The notes under the pieces are model-generated. The model was not told the DNA's origin. It worked only from the letters and a program-made list of their open reading frames with translations, and made no database searches. The translations under genes and the position numbers were made by a program. Positions 10,901 to 20,817 of a stretch of DNA of 64,000 bases are shown here, one piece after another. Source of the stretch: Glandiceps talaboti (lineage: Eukaryota; Hemichordata; Enteropneusta; Spengelidae); the NCBI RefSeq assembly GCF_964340395.1, contig NC_135550.1:4704101-4768100 (forward strand), read 5' to 3'. The stretch's first letter is position 1. Every line of letters starts with the position of its first letter.

Positions 10901-12131
10901 AGAATTATGACTATAGCACATATTACATTGCTTGTTTGACGTCAATAGTGTCTTTTAAAAAGTGGCAGTTTACTTAAAGTCTCGTCGACTGATTTCCAAT
11001 ATGGCGTCGGTCATTATACTCATTAACATATTCATTTTTTTTTCAAATTACAAAAAAAAAAAATCATAAAAAATAAAAATGAAGATGTGCTGACTTGAAA
11101 TTAACAAACCTGAGTAAGCTACCCCTGCGCATCAACACACCAGATATCAAAGCAATCTGACAATAAGTTTTCACGGAGATGATGAAAATGACATTTTATG
11201 AAAAAAATCATAAAAAATTGAAAATGGCACAAATCAACTTGGCATGAACAAATCTGAATAGCCTCCCCCCCCCCAGGGAACATGCACACCAAATATCTAA
11301 GAATACTGACTGTTACTTTCGGAGAAAATAATGAAAATATAAAAGTTTGACGGACACCTATGATTCACTCTACTCTCTATACTCTATACAACCTATACCT
11401 AAAGCTACGCTTTCAGCTTTCGCTGACAGCGGAGCTAAAAACTATCGTACTGGAGATGTCTTACAAAGTGTACCTGCCTTCTTTATTAGTTAAATCGCCA
11501 TTTTCAGAGTAGTTTATATGTTTTCCGTCAGTTTGTTTGGGAACTCTGGTAAATTGATCGGGAAACCCGCTAACATTTACCAGCTTTAATACCAGCCTTT
11601 AAAAACATTGTCTGTTTCGTCTTCTTCTTCGGAAGCTCATTGTCGCCTTCTAAATATCGCCACATACTTTATAAATACAACGTGGAACTGTCTCAAACAC
11701 GTTAAAAGTTTCATACACCATGTAAAATAGACGCATGCGCTGAATGCGTAAAATGTGTCTGAATGTCTAAGACGTTCTGATTAGTCAAGACACAAATAAT
11801 TCGAGAAATTCAGCCAATCTAACATAATTTCATAAAGTAAATGCTGTATGCTGCGTCATATGTAGACAAGATACATGTATCAACATTGACAACAACACAT
11901 AGCAAGCTAGCTCTGTGTTGCTTGACTTGAACGAGATGTCGAGAGTAAAATAGGTAACACAAGATCAGATTCATGTAGGTGAAATTGGATCTATCTTTGA
12001 ATAAATGTTTTTATTTACTCCAAATTTCAACTGGTCATAAGGACCGATATGTTGTTGTAATTCTGAAAAACTGTCGGTCCGAACGGAAATCTGTTGGTCT
12101 CGGGCCGAAGGACCGACGTTAATTTCGCACG
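7905..12131. mobile_element. Insertion of about 4.2 kb specific to TLR unit A, unclassified
   Basis: Homology between unit A and unit B is continuous in B across the join near 35700 but is broken in A from about 7905 to 12131. The breakpoints carry TTACCA on both sides, consistent with a target duplication of about 6-8 bp. The ends hold related direct repeats containing actggtcataaggaccgaYatg (about 7940 and 12030). The outermost ends resemble an imperfect inverted repeat (agtgtgtgaacttaa on the left; agcgtgcgaaattaa on the right, reverse-complemented). Interior ORFs are short (at most 89 codons) and unrecognised. A fold-back lies inside at 9573-10113. It could be a non-autonomous DNA transposon or several nested insertions. 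Confidence 0.5.
9573..10113. mobile_element. Fold-back/MITE with terminal inverted repeats of about 90 bp
   Basis: The left end (ccatcttagttttcgg...ccatacgttacagtggtaac, to about 9656) is the imperfect reverse complement of the right end (about 10011-10113). The central 350 bp is non-coding. This is a non-autonomous inverted-repeat element nested in the unit A insertion. Confidence 0.7.
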
Positions 12132-12810
12132 CTAGCTGTTACCAACAATAACTGCATCAATTGACGCCATTGTTGTACTTTAGGTGTCAGTTCTCAATAC
12201 ACTTTAGTACTATCATTTTACGTACAGTACTCTGACCTTGATTATTAGCTTTCACATAGACATCAAATCATACACACTCACCTCTAAGAAGACCACAAGA
12301 AATGTAGATGCAAATGTGCGCCGGTGGATCATAATATATATATATATACTGTCGTCGCCTTCTTTTAAAACTTTTAAAACAGCAAGGGAATTTCCAAAGA
12401 TATAAATAGCTCTTTCTTTGTCGATGTCAAAGCAAATCACCTTCCCTATTGTGACATCACATGATCCAACAGACGCCAACGTATGCTGCTTGTAAACATT
12501 GTAACATGGTACAATTACTTTAAGACAGCAAGGACGTAAATCGTCGGGTATATATTTTCTTCAAAAGTGACGTATTCAACGTAATCCCACCATCATACAT
12601 GTGTGGAACAACAACAACAACGTGTGTCGGCGCCTTCAAGTTCGATCTCCACACATACAAAACGTACTGCATTTTGGGTAATATGACGTACTATATACCA
12701 TGCCATGCCTGTAATACAAGTTTAATGGTCACAGCAAGCCTTTGCGCTTACATTTCACGTGTACATGTCGTGAAGTCGCCATTATATGTCCAAGTATGTT
12801 TGGTTAGGGA
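12130..12810 (-). other. Possible non-coding first exon/promoter of TLR copy A
   Basis: This block is homologous to 35700-36130, lying at the same relative place upstream of TLR-B. The best conserved part includes a strong minus-strand 5' splice site, agag|gtgagtgtg, with the exon ending at 12282 (counterpart at 35829). A conserved donor here and a conserved acceptor next to each TLR ATG suggest exon 1 of the TLR transcripts, with an intron of about 6.7 kb in A and 9.6 kb in B. A minus-strand ORF at 12252-12479 has no ATG start and is not preserved in copy B. Inference only. Confidence 0.35.
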
Positions 12811-13022
12811 GCCTTCAGTGCATACAGGGGGAGGGCCAGAGGAATCGGGGGGGGGGGCACATTTTACAATCCGTAGTTTTGTGACCAAATTGAAGATTGA
12901 ATTATTGTCAATTTGTTTTGAGATGTAAAAGTGAGATGAGCACTCAACATTTACTTTTACGAGTACTTTACATGCCAAAGTACAAAAAATAAAAATACAT
13001 ATATTGCGAGAAAATTGTTTAA
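12811..13022. other. Short intergenic spacer
   Basis: No gene seen. It contains a G-rich run at about 12827-12858 and leads into the (GAT)n tract. Confidence 0.5.
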
Positions 13023-13064
<42 letters not shown>

Positions 13065-13100
13065 AATGATGATGATGGTGATGATGATGACGATGATGAC

Positions 13101-13131
<31 letters not shown>

Positions 13132-13133
13132 GT
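13023..13133. repeat. (GAT)n microsatellite, 5' flank of L1-Tx1
   Basis: About 110 bp of mostly perfect GAT trinucleotides with few substitutions. A histidine-rich minus-strand ORF over it is an artefact. The same trinucleotide ends the retrotransposon at 19229-19262. Confidence 0.95.
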
Positions 13134-13467
13134 TTACTTTTGAATGTAATAGAGAACACGGACAGTGATACATGTACTGACTCAAGTAGTGACAGTGAGT
13201 CAGGTTAGAGTGACACTGATGATCGCAATACTGAAGGAGGTGATGATGATGATGATGACCATACTGGAATGACGTGTTAGGACGAAGCTCTAGTATATTG
13301 TCGTCTTTTTCGCAGCTCCGAATCCAAGGAACATTAATCACACCCATCAGACTTTATTTAGACATTTTGGAAGAATCTGATTAACTTTATTGGTGAATTA
13401 TTTGAAGGATTGTTGTGATCTCCGTGGATTTCAATCCAGGTACCCGTGGGTGGCAAACAAAGACAAT

Positions 13468-15054
13468 ATGGCCGCCCAAACCCACGGTACCCCACCCTCG
13501 TCAATTGCTGGTATGACTCAGAAACATGGTGTCAAATGTGAATCACTGGAAGGTGTCAGTGTGGAGGTCTATCTTCGCGCTATGGCCACTATAACTGGAC
13601 CAGAGAATATCAAAGCTGCATCTAGAGCTAATGGATCAGTAATCGTCTTCTTTAATTCAGTCACCTGGGTCGAAACACTGTGTGTCAAAGGAGTCGAAGT
13701 CGGTGGCTACTCAATATATATAGAACCACTCGTAAAACCAGCAACAAAAGTCGTCGTTTCCGGTGTACCACCATTCATTCCCAACCAATCTATCGAACAC
13801 GAATTATCAAGATTTGGAAAAATCGTAAGTGCCGTTAAAACCATTCCACTAGGATGTAAAACTGAGAGCCTAAAACATGTCAAATCATTCCGAAGACAAG
13901 CATACGTTCTACTCGACAACGATCTCAACGGAATTGTAGATGGGCCAACCTTCATCCAGTTCGAAGACAGAAACTATAAAGTTTATTTATCAACAGACGA
14001 AATTCGATGCTTCAAATGTAAACAAAAGGGACATATACAACGCAACTGCCAACAAGAACAAACACCACCCGAAAATGAAAGTGAAAATAACCCCAATATG
14101 ACCGCCATTAACCAAGATGAACATCAACAGGTTGTAAATGACAATAACGCACATTCCAGTAACACCGATCAACATATGAATAATACAACAGAAAATACCA
14201 ACAACACCCGATCAGCTGTCAACAACGTCACAGAACAAGTGATGAACACTGGTCATTCAACCATCACTGCAAATGATCACGACAACAACGATAACCAAAA
14301 GACCATTCGTGACAACAAACTAAACAACGATACCGATACTACACACGATGAAGAAGAAGCAGTAGAAACTAACAGAAACGAACACAACGATGAAGAACTC
14401 ATGAACTCAAATTCAGACACAGAACACGAAATGAACAATGACAACGAAGACGACACACCAGAAAACAAAACAAGTACGAACATTCAAGTCGAAGAGAGGG
14501 TACGAACCCCTCCTTCACCTCTTCCTTCAACCCCGAACATTTCTTTTACACAGCAGTCTCCAGTGTCATCCCCAGCACCATCTTTTTCGCTCGCCTTGTC
14601 CGGACTATCAGACTTTACTGCGCCACGGGATGATCAGCTATACAACACAGATAACAACACATATACTGAAGCCGCACCAAGCCCTTCTTACTCGCCTCTT
14701 TCCCTCCAAAGCATCGGAGGGGAAACAACAGAAGAGAGTTCAAGAGATACAGCAAAAGATATGGATGACAACGAATCCACCATGTCAGATATCTCAGAAT
14801 CATCACTTCTCAACGACGTAACAGTACAATCAATTGAAGAATTCTTAGAAGAAAGCAAACATTCAAGAAAGATAATCGAACTATGCATTGAATTCAATCC
14901 AAATTTAAAACAACTCGCAAAAGATCTCCATAACTACCGATCAACCCAACCACTTGTCGCAGCACAGAAAGCACGTATCTACAAACTCATCAAGAAAATA
15001 AGAGAACACACACGAAAAACAGGTAAACCATCAAAAAGTCAAAAACACTCCTAA
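13468..15054 (+). CDS. L1-Tx1 ORF1 protein (nucleic-acid-binding, CCHC zinc knuckle)
   Basis: RNA-binding chaperone-type protein of the retrotransposon, 528 aa from the ATG at 13468 (context acaatATGG); the open frame extends upstream to 13390 without an ATG. The N-terminal half contains SGVPPFIPNQSIEHELSRFG and KHVKSFRRQAYVLL, an RRM-like region typical of Tx1-type ORF1 proteins. A CCHC knuckle CFKCKQKGHIQRNC follows at residues 181-194. The rest is a long low-complexity Asn/Asp/Thr/Glu-rich and then Ser/Pro-rich stretch, and a C-terminal basic helix-rich segment. It ends with TAA, 15 nt before the ORF2 start and in the same reading frame. Confidence 0.9.
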   Translation: MAAQTHGTPPSSIAGMTQKHGVKCESLEGVSVEVYLRAMATITGPENIKAASRANGSVIVFFNSVTWVETLCVKGVEVGGYSIYIEPLVKPATKVVVSGVPPFIPNQSIEHELSRFGKIVSAVKTIPLGCKTESLKHVKSFRRQAYVLLDNDLNGIVDGPTFIQFEDRNYKVYLSTDEIRCFKCKQKGHIQRNCQQEQTPPENESENNPNMTAINQDEHQQVVNDNNAHSSNTDQHMNNTTENTNNTRSAVNNVTEQVMNTGHSTITANDHDNNDNQKTIRDNKLNNDTDTTHDEEEAVETNRNEHNDEELMNSNSDTEHEMNNDNEDDTPENKTSTNIQVEERVRTPPSPLPSTPNISFTQQSPVSSPAPSFSLALSGLSDFTAPRDDQLYNTDNNTYTEAAPSPSYSPLSLQSIGGETTEESSRDTAKDMDDNESTMSDISESSLLNDVTVQSIEEFLEESKHSRKIIELCIEFNPNLKQLAKDLHNYRSTQPLVAAQKARIYKLIKKIREHTRKTGKPSKSQKHS

Positions 15055-15069
15055 ATCCGCACATTCATC

Positions 15070-18000
15070 ATGATTAAATATCTCTTCACAATAATATTCA
15101 TCATGGCGTCCCTTTCCTGTGCAACACTTAATGTTCGCGGATGTCGTGATTCGTTAAAACGTTATCAAGTTTTTGACTTCTTAAAACAGTCTCATCCCGC
15201 AGACTTCTACCTCCTCCAAGAAACTCACTCTATACCTAGCGATGAACTTATTTGGCCACTTGTATGGAGATCAAAGTGTATCTTATCGCATGGGACAAAC
15301 AACAGTGCTGGAATAGCAATTCTATTCTCGCCGAAGAGTAAAGTTGAAATAATAGAGAAATCAGAACCAATCCCAGGCCATATTTTACACGCTCACGCAA
15401 CAGTCAACGACACACCTGTAAATATCATCAACATTTACGCACATTGTAATGCAAAAGAACGTCTGAAGTGCTTCACGAAACTGAATGGATTATTACCAAA
15501 ACTTAATGAAGATCCTATTATCCTAGCAGGGGACTTTAATTGCACACTAAATCCAGAACTCGACAGACAACAATGCAGTGAATCAGATCCACATACAGTA
15601 CGTGGCCTCGGTAACCTGATAAGTAAACACAAACTCATCGACGCCTGGCGTCATCACCATAACAACAACCGCAATTACACCTGGCACAGAAATGATACAA
15701 AAGCACGACTTGACAGAATCTACATAAACAAATGCTTGAAAACACGCATTAGAACAATAGCCATTCAAAATGCCAGCCTCGCATTCTCCGACCACTCCTT
15801 GGTGAAATTAACCTTAGCACAGAAACAAATTCAAAAACGCAATCCTGTATGGTGCCTCAACACCGAAACATTAAAATATGACAATTATTGTCAACTTATA
15901 TCACACTTCTGGGGAAATTGGACCAAAGAAAAAAACAAGTATGCCAACCTCGCGACCTGGTGGGAAATCGGAAAATGGAAAATAAAACTATTAACACAAC
16001 AGTTCTGTATCTCAAAACACAACGAACGTAAACTTACCAAAGTACAACTAGAAAAAGACATCCAACGCATCGAAGAAAGAATACACATAGACAATGACTT
16101 AAGAAATGAATACAACCGAAAGAAAAGCTTACTAATTCAACTTACCCGATCTGACAGCAGAGGTGCAGCCGTCCGATCACGTCATCAATTCCTCCAAGAC
16201 AGCGACATGCCCAGTAAATTTTTCTTCACTCTCGAACAAGACAAAGGGAAATCAAGACCCATTGTCCACTTAAAACGCGCCGACAACAGCATCACAGAAG
16301 ACCAACACGAAATACGAGACATCATATACAACTATTACCAGAACTTATATACACCCGAACCAACTGATTCAATCGCCCAGAATACTCTACTCGAAAACTT
16401 ACCACAACTTACCGACCCGGATCGCAACTACCTTGACAGTGAAATATCCTATGAAGAGCTTACAAATGCAGTTAAACTCCTATCAAATGACCGCTCTCCA
16501 GGTATAGACGGCCTTCCAAGTGAATTCTACCAAACATTTTGGCACATCCTTGGCAAAGACTTACATCAAGTATTTACACAGTCTATCGAAAACGGAACAC
16601 TCCCACTATCGTGTCGCAAAGCAATCATCAGCCTCCATCCTAAAACCGGCGACAACGCATTAGTTAAAAACTGGAGACCCATTAGCCTACTGTGCAGCGA
16701 CTATAAAATTATAACTAAAGCTCTATCCACTCGTCTTCGCTCTGTCATATCAACGATTGTACACAAAGATCAGACATGCGGTATCCCAGGACGCAAGATT
16801 TTTGATAATGTACACTTACTACGCGACAATATCTTCTATGCAAATAATAATGACAAACCCCTTGGAATTGTAGCGTTAGACCAGGAAAAGGCGTTCGACC
16901 GAATAAACCATGACTACCTATTCCAAACCCTGAAATCATTCGGAGTCGGACCTCACTTCATCAACTACATTAAAGTTCTTTATACAGACATACAGTCACT
17001 AATCCGTATCAACAACATGTTAACTACTCCCATAAAAATACAGAGAGGCGTCCGACAAGGATGTTCCCTGTCAGGTCAACTCTACGTCATCGCTCTCGAG
17101 CCACTACTGAACAGAATACGAACCGACAGTGGAATAACTCCATTAACATTACCAGGCGTACCCATGCACACCATCTTATCAGCATATGCTGACGACGTAG
17201 AGGTACTACAGACCGAAAACGACGATTTTAACAAGTTACAAACATGTCTAGAAGTATACGAAAAGGCATCAAACGCAAAAGTGAACCTCGAAAAATCAGA
17301 AGGCCTATGGGTTGGATCGTGGCGCAACCGCATAGACAATCCATTAGGTATTAAATGGAACTCTACCGGACTTAAAATTCTAGGAGTCTACCTCGGCAAC
17401 ACTGACACGTACTATCGAAGAAATTGGACAGAACTTGTCAACACAATTGAAAACAAAATTAAATACTGGTCAACCTTCGCTCCAGGAATGTCATATAGAG
17501 GCCGTATACTTATCATAAACCATCTCATCGCGTCAAAATTACTTCATAGACTTAACTGTATTACACCAACCAAAGATACCATATCATACATTCAGACATT
17601 ATTACTTAGATTCATTTGGCAAGGTCGCCATTGGATACCAGTCGAAACTATCTGTCTACCTCTCAAAAAAGGTGGACAGGGACTAATACATCTCCAAACT
17701 CGGCTCACGTCACTCCGAATAAGCCACATACAACGTTATCTCTACCAAGACAACCTCCACCCGTCATCATGCTTCATGGATTACTTCTTCAGTAAAATCG
17801 GTAATTTAAACTACAAAAGACAGTTACTGTTAACAATTGATATCAACCCGGACAAAACACAGATGCCAGACTTCTACGTTGATTTACTACATCGTTGGAA
17901 CTCAACTAAGAAACTACGTAAAGGAGACCCAGAGACCATATCGGAAATTATCAACGAACCTTTATTCCAAAACCCACTTATTCTACATCCCATCCATGGA

Positions 18001-18966
18001 ACACCATTTACACTTCATCACTTCGTAGACGCAGGCATTACTAAAATTGGTGACCTCATCGATAAGAATGAAAAACGCTGGCTCACCTCCACTGATATCA
18101 GCGACAAAGTTAACATTCACTCAAACCGCATACTTGCCCTCACTCTAAAAGTAACTCACCAGGCAATACCAGATATCCTAAAGATAAAAATCAACGACTA
18201 CCTTGAAGACCAATCATCCACCGAAACCCAGAACCCACATTATTCGATCGAACTTTATCACTCACCCGAACTCAACATTGCACTCTATAAACTAGAGAAA
18301 GGTGCAATTTATAGATATTTGATATCAGAACAACACGCTAACAAACAACCGAATAGACTAGACACTGTGTGGAGAGACATATTAAGCTTACCCGACCATC
18401 TACATCCAAACTACGAAGCATGCTACTACCCGCCAACTATAAAGAAAGAAGGAGATCTACAATGGCGTATACTGCATGGCGCATACACTACAGGTACATA
18501 TTTATTCAACTCAGGATTTCGCCAAGACTCTGATTGTCCACATTGTGGCGACAAAGACTCCCTTCTCCACATTTTCATCGACTGCCAACAAATCCAACGA
18601 TTACTTGCCTTCATCACAGTTATCATCTCCCGTCTTATCAACAACGATCATCTAATACCAATGGCGTGGTTTTTCATCAATCCACCGAAGAAAAGCAGAG
18701 CCTTCACCAACAAACGTGCCATGTTCCTCTTCACCCACATAACGTCAACAGCAAAAATGTCAATACACATCGCCAGAAGGAATAAAATGGACAACACAAC
18801 TCAAGTCGACCCATTGGAAATATTTAAAACGCGTATACGAGCAAGAGTACAATTAGAATTTGAACATTACAGATTAAGACAATGTATAGATATCTTTTCA
18901 GCAATTTGGACCATCAACGACGCCGTATGCCGCGTAGTCGACGGACAACTCCTCTTCAATTTTTAG
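15070..18966 (+). CDS. L1-Tx1 ORF2: endonuclease-reverse transcriptase
   Basis: Enzyme of target-primed reverse transcription, 1298 aa from 15070; the ATG at 15103 (MASLSCATLNVRGCRD) fits the family start better. The N-terminal apurinic-like endonuclease shows LLQETHS, LAGDFNCTLN, RLDRIYI and SDHSLVKL. The RT domain shows RSPGIDGLPSEFY, NWRPISLLCSDYK, ALDQEKAFDRINHDYL, RGVRQGCSLSG and catalytic YADD at residues 706-709. A C-terminal cysteine/histidine motif CPHCGDKDSLLHIFIDC begins at residue 1156. There are no internal stops. Translation may depend on reinitiation after the ORF1 stop or on readthrough, since the two frames are in register. Confidence 0.96.
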   Translation: MIKYLFTIIFIMASLSCATLNVRGCRDSLKRYQVFDFLKQSHPADFYLLQETHSIPSDELIWPLVWRSKCILSHGTNNSAGIAILFSPKSKVEIIEKSEPIPGHILHAHATVNDTPVNIINIYAHCNAKERLKCFTKLNGLLPKLNEDPIILAGDFNCTLNPELDRQQCSESDPHTVRGLGNLISKHKLIDAWRHHHNNNRNYTWHRNDTKARLDRIYINKCLKTRIRTIAIQNASLAFSDHSLVKLTLAQKQIQKRNPVWCLNTETLKYDNYCQLISHFWGNWTKEKNKYANLATWWEIGKWKIKLLTQQFCISKHNERKLTKVQLEKDIQRIEERIHIDNDLRNEYNRKKSLLIQLTRSDSRGAAVRSRHQFLQDSDMPSKFFFTLEQDKGKSRPIVHLKRADNSITEDQHEIRDIIYNYYQNLYTPEPTDSIAQNTLLENLPQLTDPDRNYLDSEISYEELTNAVKLLSNDRSPGIDGLPSEFYQTFWHILGKDLHQVFTQSIENGTLPLSCRKAIISLHPKTGDNALVKNWRPISLLCSDYKIITKALSTRLRSVISTIVHKDQTCGIPGRKIFDNVHLLRDNIFYANNNDKPLGIVALDQEKAFDRINHDYLFQTLKSFGVGPHFINYIKVLYTDIQSLIRINNMLTTPIKIQRGVRQGCSLSGQLYVIALEPLLNRIRTDSGITPLTLPGVPMHTILSAYADDVEVLQTENDDFNKLQTCLEVYEKASNAKVNLEKSEGLWVGSWRNRIDNPLGIKWNSTGLKILGVYLGNTDTYYRRNWTELVNTIENKIKYWSTFAPGMSYRGRILIINHLIASKLLHRLNCITPTKDTISYIQTLLLRFIWQGRHWIPVETICLPLKKGGQGLIHLQTRLTSLRISHIQRYLYQDNLHPSSCFMDYFFSKIGNLNYKRQLLLTIDINPDKTQMPDFYVDLLHRWNSTKKLRKGDPETISEIINEPLFQNPLILHPIHGTPFTLHHFVDAGITKIGDLIDKNEKRWLTSTDISDKVNIHSNRILALTLKVTHQAIPDILKIKINDYLEDQSSTETQNPHYSIELYHSPELNIALYKLEKGAIYRYLISEQHANKQPNRLDTVWRDILSLPDHLHPNYEACYYPPTIKKEGDLQWRILHGAYTTGTYLFNSGFRQDSDCPHCGDKDSLLHIFIDCQQIQRLLAFITVIISRLINNDHLIPMAWFFINPPKKSRAFTNKRAMFLFTHITSTAKMSIHIARRNKMDNTTQVDPLEIFKTRIRARVQLEFEHYRLRQCIDIFSAIWTINDAVCRVVDGQLLFNF

Positions 18967-19227
18967 CTACAAACAGTATAAACTCCAGTATTCAATTTAC
19001 CATTTCTACATTCTAGCCACATAACGCATTGTTTCAATACAACTTTTAGCTATCATACTGCCACTTTTTTTCTGAACTTGAATAACTTACAACTTGTAGA
19101 ACTCGATGTAAATATCAGTCTTCATACAGTACAACAGTATTGAATCGAACCTCGATCTTTACCATTTTTGTATATATCTTAGTATTTTGTGTACATAGGA
19201 CAAATAAGCATTAAAGTTCCTTTGAAA

Positions 19228-19228
<1 letters not shown>

Positions 19229-19262
<34 letters not shown>
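19229..19262 (+). repeat. (GAT)n tail of the L1-Tx1 element
   Basis: Eleven or so perfect GAT units at the 3' end of the element, just after ctttgaaa. It takes the place of a poly(A) tail. Confidence 0.85.
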
Positions 19263-19263
<1 letters not shown>

Positions 19264-20817
19264 ATCAATGCTGTGCCTGTTTCGTTTATAGTGTATTGAT
19301 GTCCCTTCTGTATTTCGTTTTGTAAATTACTGTAACGTGTTCCTTTGTTGTTGTGTCCATAAATATTCATTTCTATTTCTAATCACCTGGCTCCATCTGT
19401 TAACATCTCCTCATCCAATCACTTCCTACTTTTTTATCACATGACTTCCCATATAAGTAAGCGCGACGGGTTAGTATAACAGAAGTGCAGACGTGGCCAG
19501 TACGGCTACACTAGTATATCTTTCTGTGTATGCTTTCAAGTTAGTCCAAACTTTATCTTTCACTTATTGTGTCTTTTGTATTTGTATCTTTACTTTTAGT
19601 ATATTTATGTAGTAGTAATATTTATTGTATAACAGAAGTGCAGACGTGGCCAGTACGGCTACACTAGTGTATCTTTCCGTGTATGTTTTCAAACATGCTT
19701 GGAGAATAAAGATACGTTTGTGCCATTAATGCGAGTCCAGAGAGCAGTTATTGGTAAACAACCGTGACACACGTTACCCAGTAAAACTACAGACTGATAC
19801 AGCACGGTTTTAAAAATGTTTTACTTCACACAGATCAACTGAGCTCCTAATGAATGCAAGGAAATAGCCCATAGTTAATGGAAGAACTTTTCACTGCATC
19901 TTATTCGAACATTTATAAGATAATGCACCAGCGATAAACCACTAAAATGGCGTATTGTCTACTTTGAAGTTTGAAGGAATTTCAAATTAAACAAACCTGA
20001 TATGAATGACACATTACACTACAATAGTTGATTTGTCGCTCAAAATATTTCGTTGGTTGGCTGAGAATTGACCGATCAACCCGAGCACTGTATACGTAGC
20101 CACATTGAGAATTAGGATCATCGCTACACTGGTGTACTACTCCAATCCGTTCTCCAGGGGCTTGGCGTCAGCTACTACCAGCAGCAGGGTCACATAACAG
20201 GGTTCGGCGTCTTTGTTTTTTGGGAATGCAGAACGTGGGGAGTCCCTAGAATTTTGGATGTAGTCAATTAAGGCGGATGTCACAATTCAATAACTAAAAC
20301 ATTAAACGTTTGGTATTGTTTAACAGTGGTACAGCTGATTGTGACATCAACATCCACATTAATTGTTCCGTATCTGTATCGTAGACGTACAAGCACCAAT
20401 ACTGGTTGTCGCGTACGTAGTCAAGGGTCGCGTGTGGGGCAATAATGTGAAAGTACTGAGGAGCCCTACTATAGTACAAAGACAACCATCACATTCACGA
20501 TTAACAGTTCCTGGTTATGGAGGGGTTATTCTCTGTTCTGAAGATTTCATCTTTAAAACATTTCATTTTTTTCTATATTGAAGAAGAAATATATCTGGTC
20601 AAACGACTACGGCTTAGCCATGTCTGCCAGTTCCGAAATACCACCACGTATTGTTAGTATGAATTGTTTGTATGATGAGGACCCACTTACTTTCCCTCAA
20701 CACCAAAACATTAAATAGCAACATCAGATAATCTGTGAGCTCAGTGATAGTTCTGAAACATTTATGAGATGATACCTCCGATATATGATGCATTTAATAT
20801 TCACTGAGTGAGATGTA
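19263..20817. other. Spacer between L1-Tx1 and TLR unit B
   Basis: No gene seen apart from the LTR-like repeat at 19474-19692. Short ORFs around 20294-20581 show no recognisable protein. Confidence 0.5.
19474..19692. repeat. 66-bp direct repeat, possibly part of a solo LTR
   Basis: A block beginning gtataacagaagtgcagacg occurs at 19474-19539 and again at 19627-19692, 153 bp apart with few differences. It follows a TATA-like atataag (19452) and precedes aataaa (19707). This arrangement resembles an LTR with an internal duplication, but no terminal TG...CA pair or primer binding site was identified with confidence. Confidence 0.45.

Larger units (their letters stand above)
13134..19262 (+). 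mobile_element. Near-intact L1 retrotransposon, Tx1 clade
   Basis: Two long open frames with L1-Tx1 organisation (ORF1 13468-15054, ORF2 15070-18966), about 330 bp of upstream UTR and a 3' UTR ending in (GAT)n. Both frames are free of stops and frameshifts, so the copy is young and could be active. GAT repeats on both sides suggest either insertion into a GAT microsatellite or a GAT 3' tail. Exact 5' end and target duplication cannot be set against the repeat. It separates the two TLR units. Confidence 0.9.

Noticed and set aside
12252-12479. 75-codon minus-strand ORF containing KVICFDIDKERAIYIFG
   Set aside because: No ATG start and not preserved in the duplicate at 35830-36010; the block is better seen as non-coding exon/flank.
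12748-13347. 199-codon His-rich ORF
   Set aside because: Caused by the (GAT)n microsatellite read on the minus strand.
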